Shown in pieces: positions 43,869 through 53,935 of a stretch of 64,000 bases of DNA; position 1 is the stretch's first letter; each line of letters starts with the position of its first letter. Both the position numbers and the translations under genes were made by a program. Source of the stretch: Deinococcus arcticus (GTDB lineage: Bacteria > Deinococcota > Deinococci > Deinococcales > Deinococcaceae); the NCBI RefSeq assembly GCF_003028415.1, contig NZ_PYSV01000019.1, positions 5,018 to 69,017 on the forward strand. The letters are read 5' to 3'. The notes beneath the pieces are model-generated. The model saw only the letters and a program-made list of their open reading frames with translations, made no database searches and had not been told where the DNA came from.

Positions 43869-45074
43869 TCAGCCCCGCTCCGGCAGCGTCTCCAGGCCGC
43901 GCAGCGCCCAGCGCAGGCCCAGGGCACTCAGCGCGCCGATGGCGGCCAGCACCAGCCAGGGCAGGGCCGGCAGGCCAGCAGCGGCGCCCGCGTCCACCAG
44001 GGCGCCGCCCAGCACGCTGCCCACGGCGCCGCCGGCGCCCAGGGAAATGGCCGCAAACCCAAAGTAACTGCCCACCCGCTCGGGCGGCGCAAAGCGTGCG
44101 GTCAGGGTCTGCTGGGTGGGATACACGATCATGGTGCCCAGGCTGTACAGGGCCACGCAGGCCAGCAGGGCCCCGAAGGTGTGGGCCAGGCTCATCAGGC
44201 CCAGGCTCAGGCCCACCAGGCTCACGGCGCCCACCAGGGCGGTGCGGGTGGACAGGTGGCGTTCGGTCAGGCGCAGCAGCGGGTACTGCAGCAGCACGGC
44301 CAGCCCCGCCGACAGGCCATACAGCGGGCCGGTGGCCCCGGGCCCGGCCAGCGAGACCGCCTTGAGGGTCACGGCCACGTTGATCTGCGTGCTGAGGATG
44401 AAATAGCCGATCAGGACCAGGGTAAAGCGCCGGAAGGGCACGTCCTGGGCGGCTTCCCGCAGCCCCCCCAGGCGGCTGCCGGGTTGCGCGGCAGGCCGCA
44501 GCCCGGGCAGGGTGAGGGCCAGCACGGCCCCGGCCAGCACATACACGCTGGCCGCCACCAGGGCGGCGGTGCGGAAGCCCAGCCCCAGCAGCAGCGCGCC
44601 CAGCAGGGGCCCGGTGACCATGCCCGCGTTGCCCGAGAGGCTGGTCAGGCTGAACATGCGGGTGTGGTGCTCGGGCCGGGTGACCTGGGTGATGGCGGCG
44701 CTCTTGGGGGCGTCGAACAGCCCGCCGCCCACGCCGGCCAGCAGCGCGGCGGCCAGCAGTTCGGGCAGCGTCTCAGCAAAGCCCATCCAGGCAAAGCCCA
44801 GCGTGCGCAGCGCGCAGCCCCACAGAATCAGGGGCCTGGGCCCCAGGCGGTCAGACCACGCGCCGCCAAACACGGTCAGGCCCTGCTGGGTCAGCTGGCG
44901 CAGGCCCAGCACCAGCCCCACGCTGGCCGCCGACCAGCCCAGCCCCCCGGGCCCGCTGAAGTGCACCGTGACCAGGGGAATCACCGCAAAGAAGCCGCCC
45001 CACATCAGAAAATTCGCCCCAATCAGGCCCAGCTGGGCACTGGAGGGGCGAAAGGGAACAGGAGCGGCGCTCAC
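43869..45074 (-). CDS. MFS transporter, DHA1-type efflux protein
   Basis: This is a 401-residue inner-membrane protein with about twelve helices. GAWSDRLGPRPLILWG is the loop 2-3 motif, and the overall pattern (GGFFAVIPLVTVHF at helix 1, MGGLFDAPKSA-like segment at helix 4) resembles the MdtH group of multidrug exporters. The substrate is unknown. It is a stand-alone minus-strand gene; a B repeat separates it from the next unit upstream. Confidence 0.85.
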   Translation of the reverse strand: MSAAPVPFRPSSAQLGLIGANFLMWGGFFAVIPLVTVHFSGPGGLGWSAASVGLVLGLRQLTQQGLTVFGGAWSDRLGPRPLILWGCALRTLGFAWMGFAETLPELLAAALLAGVGGGLFDAPKSAAITQVTRPEHHTRMFSLTSLSGNAGMVTGPLLGALLLGLGFRTAALVAASVYVLAGAVLALTLPGLRPAAQPGSRLGGLREAAQDVPFRRFTLVLIGYFILSTQINVAVTLKAVSLAGPGATGPLYGLSAGLAVLLQYPLLRLTERHLSTRTALVGAVSLVGLSLGLMSLAHTFGALLACVALYSLGTMIVYPTQQTLTARFAPPERVGSYFGFAAISLGAGGAVGSVLGGALVDAGAAAGLPALPWLVLAAIGALSALGLRWALRGLETLPERG

Positions 45075-45152
45075 GCCGGGCAGGCTACACCCTGGGGGGG
45101 CCGCAGACCCCGCACCGTTTCCCCTGACGGGACGGCGCGGAGCAGCCGGGAC

Positions 45153-45336
45153 TTAGACGGACGGCCGTCCATGTGCGTCACATCCGGGGAGAAGGGGGAT
45201 GTTCCCCGCCTCCGGCGCTGTTCCAGTCCAGTTCCCGGACATCCGGATTCTTTCCTGCTCTGCTGCGCAGCTCTGCGAGTCCCTCCGGCCGGAACAATGC
45301 CGGAACACGTGGCGGCATTGTTCGGAAGCCGTCTTA
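45153..45336 (-). repeat. Repeat family B, copy 5
   Basis: Minus-strand orientation. It starts TAAGACGGCTTCCG, whose TAA is the stop codon of the APC transporter gene. The hairpin AACAATGCCG/CGGCATTGTT is a perfect 10-bp stem with a sequence unlike copy 4. The shared core and the GGACGG-type end follow. Confidence 0.85.
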
Positions 45337-47511
45337 CTCTCCCACATGCACGCGGGGGCGGCGGGCCTCTTCGCGCTCGGCCACCCGCAGAATCTCGTGG
45401 GTGAGGGGCGGAATGTCGCCCTCGCCCGCCAGCAGGAAGCGCAGGGCGTTGACGGCCGGGCCCTTGGTGCTCCATTCGAAATACACGTGGGGCGGCACGC
45501 CGGTCAGGTCGCGCACATGCAGCAGCACGGCGGCCAGGGTATTGGGCACGCTGGAGCCGGTGGCGCGCAGAATCAGGTGGCTGCCCACCCGCACGCCCGT
45601 GACGTTTACGGCCGTGCTGAAGTCGCTGGCGTCCCGGATGGCCACCTCCAGAAACAGCGCGGCCTCGCCGGGGCTCAGGTGATTGCCCAGACGAACGTCC
45701 AGGGCCTTTTCGCGGTACTCCAGATCGTTGCCCTCGTCCAGATGGTTGGCGATAAAGCGCACCGGCAGGCCCCGGGCGCCCACCTCCTGCAGCATGGCCA
45801 GGGCAGTGTCGTCCAGCTTCACGCGCTGCACCCGCAGCTCGGTGCTGCGCCCGATGCGCGAGGCCACGCTGACGGCCAGAATGGCCCCGATAAACAGCAG
45901 GGCGATGTACAGGCCTTCTGGGCGCTCGCGCACCGTGACCACACTGGTGTAGATGAACACGGCGCTCACCAGCGCAAAGGCCGCCGCAGCGGCGCGGTGG
46001 CCCCGGCGCAGTTCGGTCAGGAACACTGCCACGGCCGCCGAGGTCATCAGGGCCAGCACGCCCGTGGCGTAGGCCCCAGCCTGGGCGTCCACGTTGGCCC
46101 TGAACAGAATGGTCACCAGCGCGCTGATGCCAATAAACAGCAGCACCAGGGGCCGGGTGGCGCGCGCCCAGTCCGGGGCCATGCCGTAGCGGGGCAGGTA
46201 GCGCGGCACGATGTTCAGCAGCCCCGCCATGGCCGAGGCCCCGGCAAACCACAGAATCAGGATGGTCGAGACGTCGTACAGGGTGCCAAAGCCCTCACCG
46301 AAGCGGTCGTGGGCCAGGAACGCCAGCGCGCGCCCGTTGGCCTTGCCGGGCGGGGTGTCCACCTTCACGGTGGCGGTGGGGCCAGCCGGGGTCACAGTCA
46401 CGGTCAGGGGCACGGGGCCGCCCACCGTGTTCGCCTGCAGGGTAAAGGTGCCGGTGCGCCCCGGGGGTACCTGCAGGCTGTAGATGTCGCGTGGGCGGGT
46501 GGGGTGGTCCAGCGGCACGTTCACCACGGCGCGCCCGCGCTCCAGATCGGCGCTGCTGACCGCCTTGGTGACGCTGGTGGCGGCCCAGAACTCGTGCCGG
46601 GGGATGAGCAGCGTGGTCACCACCGAGGACGCCAGCAGCATCACCGACATGATCAGGGCGGCGCTGGTCAGCAGTTTCTTGGCATTGCGGATGCGGCCCA
46701 GGGGCTTGGCCGGTTTGTCGTCCGGGTCGCCCTTGACCAGCGGCATCACCACCACGCCGGTTTCAAAACCCGACAGACCCAGCGCCAGCGCCGGAAAGAC
46801 CAGCAGCGCCGCGCCGATGATGGCCAGCGGCGATACGTACGCCTGCCCCAGCGCGCCCCACCAGCCGCTCAGCAGCTCTGGCTGGCGCAGAATCTCCAGC
46901 AGGCCGCTGCCCGCCACCACCACGCTCAGGCCCAGGTACAGCACCACGATGCCCACGGCAATGCCCACCGCTTCCTTGAAGCCTTTCAGGAACACGGCCC
47001 CCAGCAGTGCCAGCAGCACCAGCGTCACGCCCACCTGCCGGCCTTCAAGCGCCTCGTGCAGCAGCGGGTTTTCAATCAGGTGGGCGGTGGCGTCGGCAGC
47101 CGACAGGGTGATGGTGATCACGAACCCGGTGGCCACAAAGCCAATCAGGATCAGAACCAGAATCTTGCTGGGCCAGTAGCTCAGCAGCCGCTCCAGCATG
47201 GACAGACTGCCGTCGCCGTGCGGGCTTTCCTCCGCCACTCGGCGGTACATGGGCAGCGCGCCAAACAGGGTGACCAGCACCAGCACCAGCGTGGCAATGG
47301 GCGACAGGGCCCCGGCCGCCAGCGCGGCAATTCCGGGCTGATAGCCCAGGGTGGAAAAGTAGTCCACGCCGGTCAGGCACATCACCTTCCACCACGGCTG
47401 GGTGTGGTGCTGGGCGGCCACCTGCTGCTCTTCTTCGTAAAAGCCCTGGGGTTCAGGTTGATTGGTTTCCAGAAACCATGTCATGAACGGGCTGCGTTCG
47501 CCGGAGGCCAT
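45334..47511 (-). CDS. APC-superfamily permease with an extra soluble segment
   Basis: This is a 725-residue inner-membrane transporter. About twelve helices start after a 40-residue cytosolic tail ([28 protein letters not shown] is the first conserved block). Between roughly residues 315 and 405 a beta-rich, Pro/Thr/Val-rich segment with no helices interrupts the membrane part and probably lies outside. The last 180 residues form a soluble domain. It may move amino acids, polyamines or K+; the substrate cannot be told. The TAA stop is supplied by repeat B copy 5. Confidence 0.82.
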   Translation of the reverse strand: MASGERSPFMTWFLETNQPEPQGFYEEEQQVAAQHHTQPWWKVMCLTGVDYFSTLGYQPGIAALAAGALSPIATLVLVLVTLFGALPMYRRVAEESPHGDGSLSMLERLLSYWPSKILVLILIGFVATGFVITITLSAADATAHLIENPLLHEALEGRQVGVTLVLLALLGAVFLKGFKEAVGIAVGIVVLYLGLSVVVAGSGLLEILRQPELLSGWWGALGQAYVSPLAIIGAALLVFPALALGLSGFETGVVVMPLVKGDPDDKPAKPLGRIRNAKKLLTSAALIMSVMLLASSVVTTLLIPRHEFWAATSVTKAVSSADLERGRAVVNVPLDHPTRPRDIYSLQVPPGRTGTFTLQANTVGGPVPLTVTVTPAGPTATVKVDTPPGKANGRALAFLAHDRFGEGFGTLYDVSTILILWFAGASAMAGLLNIVPRYLPRYGMAPDWARATRPLVLLFIGISALVTILFRANVDAQAGAYATGVLALMTSAAVAVFLTELRRGHRAAAAAFALVSAVFIYTSVVTVRERPEGLYIALLFIGAILAVSVASRIGRSTELRVQRVKLDDTALAMLQEVGARGLPVRFIANHLDEGNDLEYREKALDVRLGNHLSPGEAALFLEVAIRDASDFSTAVNVTGVRVGSHLILRATGSSVPNTLAAVLLHVRDLTGVPPHVYFEWSTKGPAVNALRFLLAGEGDIPPLTHEILRVAEREEARRPRVHVGE

Positions 47512-47585
47512 GACCGGCAGCCTACACCTGGACCGGGGGCGCGTGGATCAAGTCTCCGGGGCCGGGAAGGGGATTGCCTGTACAG

Positions 47586-47951
47586 TCAGGACCGCAGACC
47601 CAGCCAATGGCCCACAGAGGGTTCACGGTACTGCCACCAGTGCAGCGCCACGCTGGCCACAAGCAGGGCGCAGCCCAGGAAGAAGACAGTGGGCGAGGCC
47701 GCCGCAGCCCCTGGATGAGACAGCAGTGCCAAGACACTGCTGGTGATCTGACGCAGACCTGCACAGCAGCAGAGAAGCGCAGCTGGCAACAGCGGAGAGA
47801 TGAGCGGCACCAGGCCAGGAAAACGGGGCCGCCAGGCAGCCCGGGAGCGCCATTCCACCCACGGGGCCAGGCACAGCCACGCGCCGCACACCCACAGCCC
47901 AGCGGTGGCCAAGGCGTGTGCGGCCAGAAGAGGAACGAGCAAAACGGCCAT
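47586..47951 (-). CDS. Small hypothetical membrane protein
   Basis: This is a 121-residue protein with three to four hydrophobic segments (starting AVLLVPLLAAHALATAGLW) and a CCC cluster in LLCCCAGL. TACGGT lies seven bases before the ATG at 47951, which fits a leaderless message; a GTG three codons upstream is possible. It is divergent from the MBL gene. No family recognised. Confidence 0.6.
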   Translation of the reverse strand: MAVLLVPLLAAHALATAGLWVCGAWLCLAPWVEWRSRAAWRPRFPGLVPLISPLLPAALLCCCAGLRQITSSVLALLSHPGAAAASPTVFFLGCALLVASVALHWWQYREPSVGHWLGLRS

Positions 47952-48031
47952 AGGTTTCACCGTAGCCCAGCGGCCGGCCGGCTGGTGCTGAGGTTGAGGC
48001 CCCCAGCGCGGCCGGGCGCTACCCTGCAGGC

Positions 48032-48928
48032 ATGACCCTGCAGCCTCTGGTGCCTGGTGCGTGGTATCTGCCGGGCGCGGTGAACAGTGTGGTGCTTGAA
48101 GACGGCCAGGGCGGCGCCCTGCTGGTGGACACCGGCCTGGACGAGGGCCACGCCCGCAAGCTGCTGCGGGCGCTGGACGGCGCGGGGCTGCGGCCCACCG
48201 CCGTGCTGAACACCCACAGCCACGCCGACCACCACGGCGGCAACACCACTGTCCTGCGGCGCTGGCCTGACCTGGAGGTCTGGGCGCCGCCGCTGGAAGC
48301 GGCCATCATCGCCCACCCGATGCTGGAACCGCTGGGGCTGTTCGGGGCCCGGCCCCCCCGGGAACTGCAGACCAAGTTCCTGCTGGCCCCGGCCAGTCCG
48401 GCGCGCCCCCTGCCGGGCACCGGGCCCCTGATTCTGGGCGGCGTGCCCCTGGAGCTGCTGGATGTGCCGGGCCACGCCCTGCAGATGGTGGCGGTTCGCT
48501 GTGGGGAGCTGCTGTACGCCGCCGACGCCCTGTTTGGCCCGGAGGCGCTGGCCAAGCATCCCCTGACCTTCTGCGCGGATTCGGCCGCCCAGAAGGCCAG
48601 TGCGGCGGCGCTGGGGGCGCTGGCGGGCGTGCAGGTGACCCTGCCCGGGCACGGCGCACCCACCGCTGATCTGCCGGGGCTGGCGGCGGCCAACCTCGCC
48701 GCCTATGACCGGACCACTGCGGCCGTGCAGGCGGCGGTCGCGGCGGCGCCCGGCACCGTGGACGAGTTGCTGGCCCGCGTGTGCGTCGCGCTGGGGCTCA
48801 CCATGACTGGCCCGGGCGCGGTGGTCCTGAACCGCGCGGTGGTCAGCGCGCACCTGACCGAGGGGCTGGAGGGGGGCCGGGTGGCCCTGAGCGTGGACGG
48901 CCAGCGCCTGCTGTTCACGCTTGCGTGA
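48032..48928 (+). CDS. Metallo-beta-lactamase-fold hydrolase
   Basis: This is a 298-residue binuclear metal hydrolase. LLVDTGLDEGH, NTHSHADHHGGN (HxHxDH motif), LDVPGHA, AADALFG and LPGHGAP hold the conserved metal ligands. The protein is cytosolic with no signal. Members act on thioesters, lactones, sulfur compounds and others, so the substrate stays open. TACCCT lies eight bases before the ATG. Confidence 0.85.
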   Translation: MTLQPLVPGAWYLPGAVNSVVLEDGQGGALLVDTGLDEGHARKLLRALDGAGLRPTAVLNTHSHADHHGGNTTVLRRWPDLEVWAPPLEAAIIAHPMLEPLGLFGARPPRELQTKFLLAPASPARPLPGTGPLILGGVPLELLDVPGHALQMVAVRCGELLYAADALFGPEALAKHPLTFCADSAAQKASAAALGALAGVQVTLPGHGAPTADLPGLAAANLAAYDRTTAAVQAAVAAAPGTVDELLARVCVALGLTMTGPGAVVLNRAVVSAHLTEGLEGGRVALSVDGQRLLFTLA

Positions 48929-48976
48929 AGAAACGCCGTATAGGCCGGAGGCGGAGGGTGGGGGTACGGTGGCCCC

Positions 48977-49669
<693 letters not shown>

Positions 49670-49671
49670 GC

Positions 49672-49737
49672 GGATGGTAGGTGATGGTGGATGGACGAAG
49701 GCGGTCCTTCATCACCTGCCCACCATCCACCATCACT
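49672..49737. repeat. Heptamer-rich hairpin after dps
   Basis: GGTAGGTGATGGTGGATGG on the left is complementary, with offsets, to CCACCATCCACCATCAC on the right, around the centre GAAGGCGGTCCTTC. It is the same style as the aceE-aceF hairpin and lies between dps and the DUF4385 gene. Confidence 0.6.
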
Positions 49738-49742
49738 CCTTT

Positions 49743-50234
49743 ATGCCGAAATTCGATTACTCCCTTGATTACCGCACGCTGGACCTGCGCGCCCACCCCG
49801 AGCTGTACCGGGTGGGCGTGGGGGAACAGGGCGTGCTGCTGGTGCAACCGTACAAGGGCGAACTGCTGCCGCACTGGCGCTTTGCCACGCCAGAACTGGC
49901 CCGCGAGAGCAGCGAGACCATCTACACCCTGTTCCTGGCCTACCTGAAGGCCGGGGACTTCGTGGGCGCCGACATGGCGCGTAAATTCCTGCAGATGGGT
50001 TTTACCCGCTCGCGGCGCTATGCCAACCACAAGGGCGGCAAAAAGTACGACGGCCCGGTGCCCGCCGATAAAAAGGGCCGGAGCGGCGCCCACGGCCGCC
50101 CCGAACTGCCCCGCACCCCCGAAGACCCGGTCAAGGCCGAATCCGCCCGCATCTTCAAGGCCAAGTGGGACGAGGCCGAGGCCAATGAGGAGTACGCCCG
50201 GCTGAAAAAGGAGCACAAGGCCAAGTACGGCTGA
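49743..50234 (+). CDS. DUF4385-type hypothetical protein
   Basis: This is a 163-residue protein. FDYSLDYRTLDLRAHPELYRVGVGEQGVL and LLPHWRFATPE, with TRSRRYANHKGGKKYD, match a conserved bacterial family (DUF4385). The C-terminal part is basic and helical. No enzyme motif is visible. Its TGA stop is the first three bases of repeat B copy 6. Confidence 0.85.
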   Translation: MPKFDYSLDYRTLDLRAHPELYRVGVGEQGVLLVQPYKGELLPHWRFATPELARESSETIYTLFLAYLKAGDFVGADMARKFLQMGFTRSRRYANHKGGKKYDGPVPADKKGRSGAHGRPELPRTPEDPVKAESARIFKAKWDEAEANEEYARLKKEHKAKYG

Positions 50235-50384
50235 TACGGATTCCGGAATATGTTACGGAATTTTTCCGCCCGGAGGAAGAAGGAACAAATGCGGATGTCC
50301 AGGAATTGGGCTGGAACAGCGCCGAAGGCGGGGAACATCCGGCTCCTTCCCGGATGGTACGGAAATGGACGGCAGTCCGTATGA
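50232..50384 (+). repeat. Repeat family B, copy 6
   Basis: Starts TGATACGGATTCCGG at the stop of the preceding gene. The hairpin is imperfect here (CCGGAATATGTTACGG) and is followed by five T. About 25 core bases are missing (CTCGAAGAGCTGCG region). The end is GGACGGCAGTCCGTATGA. Confidence 0.85.
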
Positions 50385-50453
50385 GGGGCCAGCACAGACG
50401 CCGGGTCGGGTCACGGAGACCATCAAGGACAGTCGCAGCCCCACTGCATGGCC

Positions 50454-50482
50454 TTGACGCCCCCCGCATACGGCGCTATAGT
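50454..50482 (+). promoter_or_regulatory. Near-consensus promoter with no downstream gene
   Basis: TTGACG (50454-50459), 17 bases, TATAGT (50477-50482). The predicted start is near 50489. An intrinsic terminator begins five bases later, so the transcript would be only about 28 bases. Confidence 0.65.
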
Positions 50483-50493
50483 TCTGGACATCA

Positions 50494-50516
50494 CCGCCCA
50501 GAGAGGCGGCTTTTTT
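50494..50516 (+). terminator. Intrinsic terminator directly behind the lone promoter
   Basis: CCGCC-CAGAGA-GGCGG followed by CTTTTTTATT. The T-run is on the plus strand, so it does not serve the minus-strand mobA. Confidence 0.75.
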
Positions 50517-50528
50517 ATTGTCAGTTCT

Positions 50529-51071
50529 CTACGGCCCCAGGTCGGCAGGCGTGTTGACATTGCGCAGGGGCGGCAGCCCTGGCATCAGGACGGTGTTCTC
50601 TGGAGGGGCAGCCAGCCGTAACCGACGCTCGCCGCTGTCCAGCAGCGCGGTCACCCGGGGCAGGAGGCCCGTGTGGTACAGCGCCGCCAGCGGTTGCGGG
50701 CGTCCCTGTGCGTCCTGCGCCTGCACGCTCCGGGCCTCTGCGGTGCAGGCCAGCCACAGGGCCTGCCAGTGGGCCTCTGTCAGATCGGGCAGGTCCACGC
50801 CGGCAAAGGCCACCCAGCCGGGCGGGGCGGCGCGCAGGGCGGCTTCCAGGCCAGCCAGCGGGCCCTGGCCGGGGCGGGTGTCGGGGACCACCTGCCAGCC
50901 CGGCACCGCGTACCGGCCTTCCGGAGCCACAATCAACCGAACGGCGCACCCCTGCAGGCTGGCACACACCCGCTGGAGCAGAGTTTGTCCGTCCACCTGG
51001 GCCAGCGCTTTATCCGAACCAAAGCGGCTGGAACGGCCCCCGGCCGTCACGGCGGCCGTCAGGTCCTGCAC
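50529..51071 (-). CDS. mobA: Molybdenum cofactor guanylyltransferase
   Basis: This 180-residue cytosolic enzyme adds GMP to molybdopterin. The start AVTAGGRSSRFGSDKALA is the GTP-binding LxGGxSxRxGxDKA signature, GVDLPDLT supplies the metal-binding aspartate, and the tail has the RNVNTPADL motif of the family. The start is GTG, three bases after the aldehyde dehydrogenase stop, so the two genes are likely co-transcribed. The protein is slightly shorter than E. coli MobA. Confidence 0.9.
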   Translation of the reverse strand: MQDLTAAVTAGGRSSRFGSDKALAQVDGQTLLQRVCASLQGCAVRLIVAPEGRYAVPGWQVVPDTRPGQGPLAGLEAALRAAPPGWVAFAGVDLPDLTEAHWQALWLACTAEARSVQAQDAQGRPQPLAALYHTGLLPRVTALLDSGERRLRLAAPPENTVLMPGLPPLRNVNTPADLGP

Positions 51072-51074
51072 GGC

Positions 51075-52526
51075 CTAGTCGCGGGGGCCACTCTGGCGTT
51101 CCAGCAGGCGCAGGGCCCAGGCCACAAAGCGCGGCCCGGGGCGGCCGTATGGGGGGTAGGTGAAGCGCACCGGGCTGCGCCGGGGCTCGGTCAGCACCGC
51201 GCGCTGGTGACTGAAGGCCAGAAAGCCGTGTTCGCCGTGGTACGAGCCCATGCCGCTGGCGCCCACGCCGCCAAAGGGCAGGTGCGGGTTGCTGAGGTGC
51301 ACCACCGTGCCGTTCACAACCATGCCGCCGCTGGTGGTTTCGCGCTGCACGCGGCGGGTCACCGCGTCGTCGCCCGTGAACAGGTACAGGGCCAGCGGGG
51401 GGTCCAGGCGGCGAATCAGCGCCAGCGCCTCGTCCAGGGTGCGGTAGGTCAGCACCGGCAGTACGGGGCCAAACAGTTCTTCTTGCATCAGCGGCATGTC
51501 GGGCGTCACATCAGTCACGATGGTGGGGGCAATAAAGCGCTCGGCCGGGCTGAATTCGCCGCCGCGCACCACCCGCGCGCCGGCCTGCACACTCTGGCGG
51601 GTCAGGCGTTCCAGGCGCTCCACACTGGCGGCGTCCACCATGCGGCCGTAATCGGGGCCGGCGCGCAGCCACGCGCGGTCGCCGTAGCGCCGGGCAATTA
51701 CCTCGTCCAGCGCCAGCAGCAGCGCGTCCCGCTGCGCCTCGGGCACCAGCACGTAATCGGGGGCCACGCAGGTTTGCCCGGCGTTCAGCAGTTTGCCCCA
51801 GGCCAGCCGCTCGGCGCTGGTATACAGGTCGGCGCTGGCGTCCATCAGGGCCGGGCTCTTGCCGCCCAGTTCCAGGGTCACGCTGGTCAGGTGCTGGGCC
51901 GCCGCGCGCATCACGTGGCGCCCTACGGCGGTGCTGCCAGTAAAGAAGATGTGGTCGAAGGGCAGTTCGGTCAGGGCGCGGGCCACGTCGGCGTCCCCCT
52001 GCACCACAGCCACCAGCTGCGTCTCGAACACCTCTGAGAGCAGCGCGGCCAGCGCGCGGGCCACGTTCGGGGCCTTTTCGCTGGGCTTGAGCACTGCGGT
52101 GTTGCCCGCCGCGAGGCTGGCCACCAGCGGCGCCAGCGCCAGATTCACCGGGTAGTTCCAGGGGCTCAGCACCAGGGTCACCCCACGCGCCTGCGGCTGA
52201 ATCTCACTGCGCGCGCCAATCAGCACCGCCGGGGTGTCTACCCGCCGGGTGGCCATCCAGCGCGGCAGGCGGCGAATGGCGTGCTGAATCTCTTCGAGCA
52301 CCGGGTGCAGCTCGGTAATTTCGGCCTCGGCGCGGCTCTTGCCCAGGTCCAGCCGCAGGGCGTCGGCCAGCTCGGTCCGGCGGCGGCGAATGGCGTCGTG
52401 CAGGCGGCGCAATACCGCCTGCCGCTGCGCCGGGGTGGTCTGCGCCGCCGTCCAGCGGTGGGCCCGCTGACGCTCAAACAGCGCCTGCAGGTCGGAGGTG
52501 GTGGCCGGTGGGGCGGACTGCGTCAT
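51075..52526 (-). CDS. Aldehyde dehydrogenase
   Basis: This is a 483-residue NAD(P)-dependent dehydrogenase of the class 3/fatty-aldehyde branch. LSPWNYPVNLALAPLVASLAAGN and KPSEKAP bind cofactor, FTGSTAVG is the Rossmann glycine motif, ELGGKSP carries the general base and NAGQTCVAPDY the catalytic cysteine. GAGG lies five bases before the ATG. A promoter with an overlapping palindrome lies upstream, suggesting control by a FadR-type repressor, which would suit a lipid-aldehyde role. mobA follows. Confidence 0.92.
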   Translation of the reverse strand: MTQSAPPATTSDLQALFERQRAHRWTAAQTTPAQRQAVLRRLHDAIRRRRTELADALRLDLGKSRAEAEITELHPVLEEIQHAIRRLPRWMATRRVDTPAVLIGARSEIQPQARGVTLVLSPWNYPVNLALAPLVASLAAGNTAVLKPSEKAPNVARALAALLSEVFETQLVAVVQGDADVARALTELPFDHIFFTGSTAVGRHVMRAAAQHLTSVTLELGGKSPALMDASADLYTSAERLAWGKLLNAGQTCVAPDYVLVPEAQRDALLLALDEVIARRYGDRAWLRAGPDYGRMVDAASVERLERLTRQSVQAGARVVRGGEFSPAERFIAPTIVTDVTPDMPLMQEELFGPVLPVLTYRTLDEALALIRRLDPPLALYLFTGDDAVTRRVQRETTSGGMVVNGTVVHLSNPHLPFGGVGASGMGSYHGEHGFLAFSHQRAVLTEPRRSPVRFTYPPYGRPGPRFVAWALRLLERQSGPRD

Positions 52527-52557
52527 GGGCACCTCTGGGAAAGCGGGAATTGAACCG

Positions 52558-52586
52558 AGTATAACGCATGAGGACTGGTCTGACCA
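52558..52586 (-). promoter_or_regulatory. Promoter of the aldehyde dehydrogenase gene
   Basis: On the minus strand, TGGTCA (52581-52586), 17 bases and TATACT (52558-52563). The palindrome at 52574-52588 covers the -35 box. Confidence 0.65.
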
Positions 52587-52588
52587 GT
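52574..52588. promoter_or_regulatory. FadR/GntR-like palindromic operator
   Basis: ACTGGTC-T-GACCAGT is a perfect 15-base palindrome overlapping the -35 box of the aldehyde dehydrogenase promoter. The core TGGTCTGACCA fits the TNGTNNNACNA pattern of FadR-subfamily GntR operators. The regulator is not in this window. Confidence 0.6.
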
Positions 52589-52597
52589 TGGGGGGAA

Positions 52598-52735
52598 AGG
52601 TGATGATGGAAGGGTGATGGTGAAAGGACGGGGCAGGGCGTGGCACATGGGCCAGCTCCCTCAACGGCGAAAAAAGCAGGTGGCCCCCGAGGACCACCCG
52701 CCCTGTCCATCACCCATCAACGATCAACCATCAAC
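52598..52735. repeat. Heptamer-rich inverted segment between aldehyde dehydrogenase and prepilin peptidase
   Basis: TGATGATGGAAGGGTGATGG on the left faces CATCACCCATCAACGATCAA on the right. Between them GGTGGCC...GGACCACC forms a further hairpin. It is the same style as the aceE-aceF and dps hairpins. No gene is seen in it. Confidence 0.55.
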
Positions 52736-52737
52736 CA

Positions 52738-53889
52738 CTACAGCCCCAGCATTCCCCGGTACTCCGCCACCAGGCGCCCGCCCCAGATCAGGGCCACCAC
52801 AGCGCCCAGGGCCAGGTAGGGGCCGAACTTCACCCGGTTCTCGCGCCGCGCGGCCATCTGCACCAGGCCGAACAGGGCGCCGGCAAACACCGCCACCACC
52901 ACCGCCACCAGCAGCCGCTCCCAGCCCAGGAACGCGCCGATCACGGCGGCCAGTTTCACGTCCCCGAATCCCATGGCGCTGGCGTCGCTTCCGGCGTCGG
53001 CGTCCGGGGTGTCGTCTTCCCGGTGGCGGCGCCAGTGCAGCCACCAGTACACGCCGCACACCAGCGACACGGCCCCGGCCGCGGCCAGGGCGCCCTGCAC
53101 CATCAGGATCATGCCGGGGCCCACACCCGCGCTGCCCAGGGTCACGCTGATCAGCAGGCCCCCCAGCGTCAGCAGTTCGGGCACGCGCACCACGCGCCGG
53201 GCAGCCAGATTCACCCCCGCCGAGAGCAGGCCCACCCCGGCGCCCCACCAGGGGCCCAGCCACGCCCCGGCCAGCAGCGCCAGACTGATCTGCTGGTAGC
53301 CCAGCGGAAACTCGGGAAACTGCCGCTCGCGCAGGCGCCGCAGCACCCACGAGCCGAACTGGTTGATGGCCACCAGCAGCCCGGCGCCTAGCAGCGCGCC
53401 CTGCACGGCCCCGGCGAAGTCCGGCAGGGCAGAGGTGCCCCACCACCCGTTCAGGGCGCCAAAGGCCAGCCCCAGGGCCACGCCGGGCAACGTCAGTTCA
53501 TCGGGAATGGTGTAGGTGTCCAGGTCAATGGCGCTGCCCACCAGCAGCAGCGTCAGCAGCACCATCAGCCCCAGGGCGCCCCAGCCGACCACCAGCGGGG
53601 GAAACAGCGCGGCCACCGTGGCGTAGCCCACCCCGGTCAGCAGTTCCACCACCGGATAGCGCGCCTTGATGGGCGCCCCGCAGTACCGGCACTTGCCCCG
53701 CAGGGCCAGCCAGGAGACCACCGGCACCAGATCAGCCACGCCCAGGCGGTGGTTGCAGTGCGGGCAGTGGCTGGGCGGAAAGGCGATGTTCTCGCCGCGC
53801 GGCAGCCGCCAGATCAGCACGTTGGAAAACGAGCCCACCAGCAGGCCCAGCAGACCGGCGAACACCACGAGAAGAAGATCAGGGCTCAC
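52738..53889 (-). CDS. pilD: Prepilin peptidase (type IV leader peptidase)
   Basis: This is a 383-residue inner-membrane aspartic peptidase/N-methylase for type IV pilins. The N-terminal domain has two cysteine pairs (CPHC and CRYC) typical of the methylase part. The catalytic aspartates are in GSAIDLDTYTIPDELT and in GFGDVKLAA (GxGD). It has about eight membrane segments. The start is GTG 53889, with TAGACT seven to eight bases before it; a TTG seven codons upstream is less likely. In Deinococcus, pili serve natural transformation. Confidence 0.93.
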   Translation of the reverse strand: MSPDLLLVVFAGLLGLLVGSFSNVLIWRLPRGENIAFPPSHCPHCNHRLGVADLVPVVSWLALRGKCRYCGAPIKARYPVVELLTGVGYATVAALFPPLVVGWGALGLMVLLTLLLVGSAIDLDTYTIPDELTLPGVALGLAFGALNGWWGTSALPDFAGAVQGALLGAGLLVAINQFGSWVLRRLRERQFPEFPLGYQQISLALLAGAWLGPWWGAGVGLLSAGVNLAARRVVRVPELLTLGGLLISVTLGSAGVGPGMILMVQGALAAAGAVSLVCGVYWWLHWRRHREDDTPDADAGSDASAMGFGDVKLAAVIGAFLGWERLLVAVVVAVFAGALFGLVQMAARRENRVKFGPYLALGAVVALIWGGRLVAEYRGMLGL

Positions 53890-53935
53890 GGGGGCAAGTC
53901 TACGGGGCAAACTCTTACAACGCCGTCCCCCGGGC

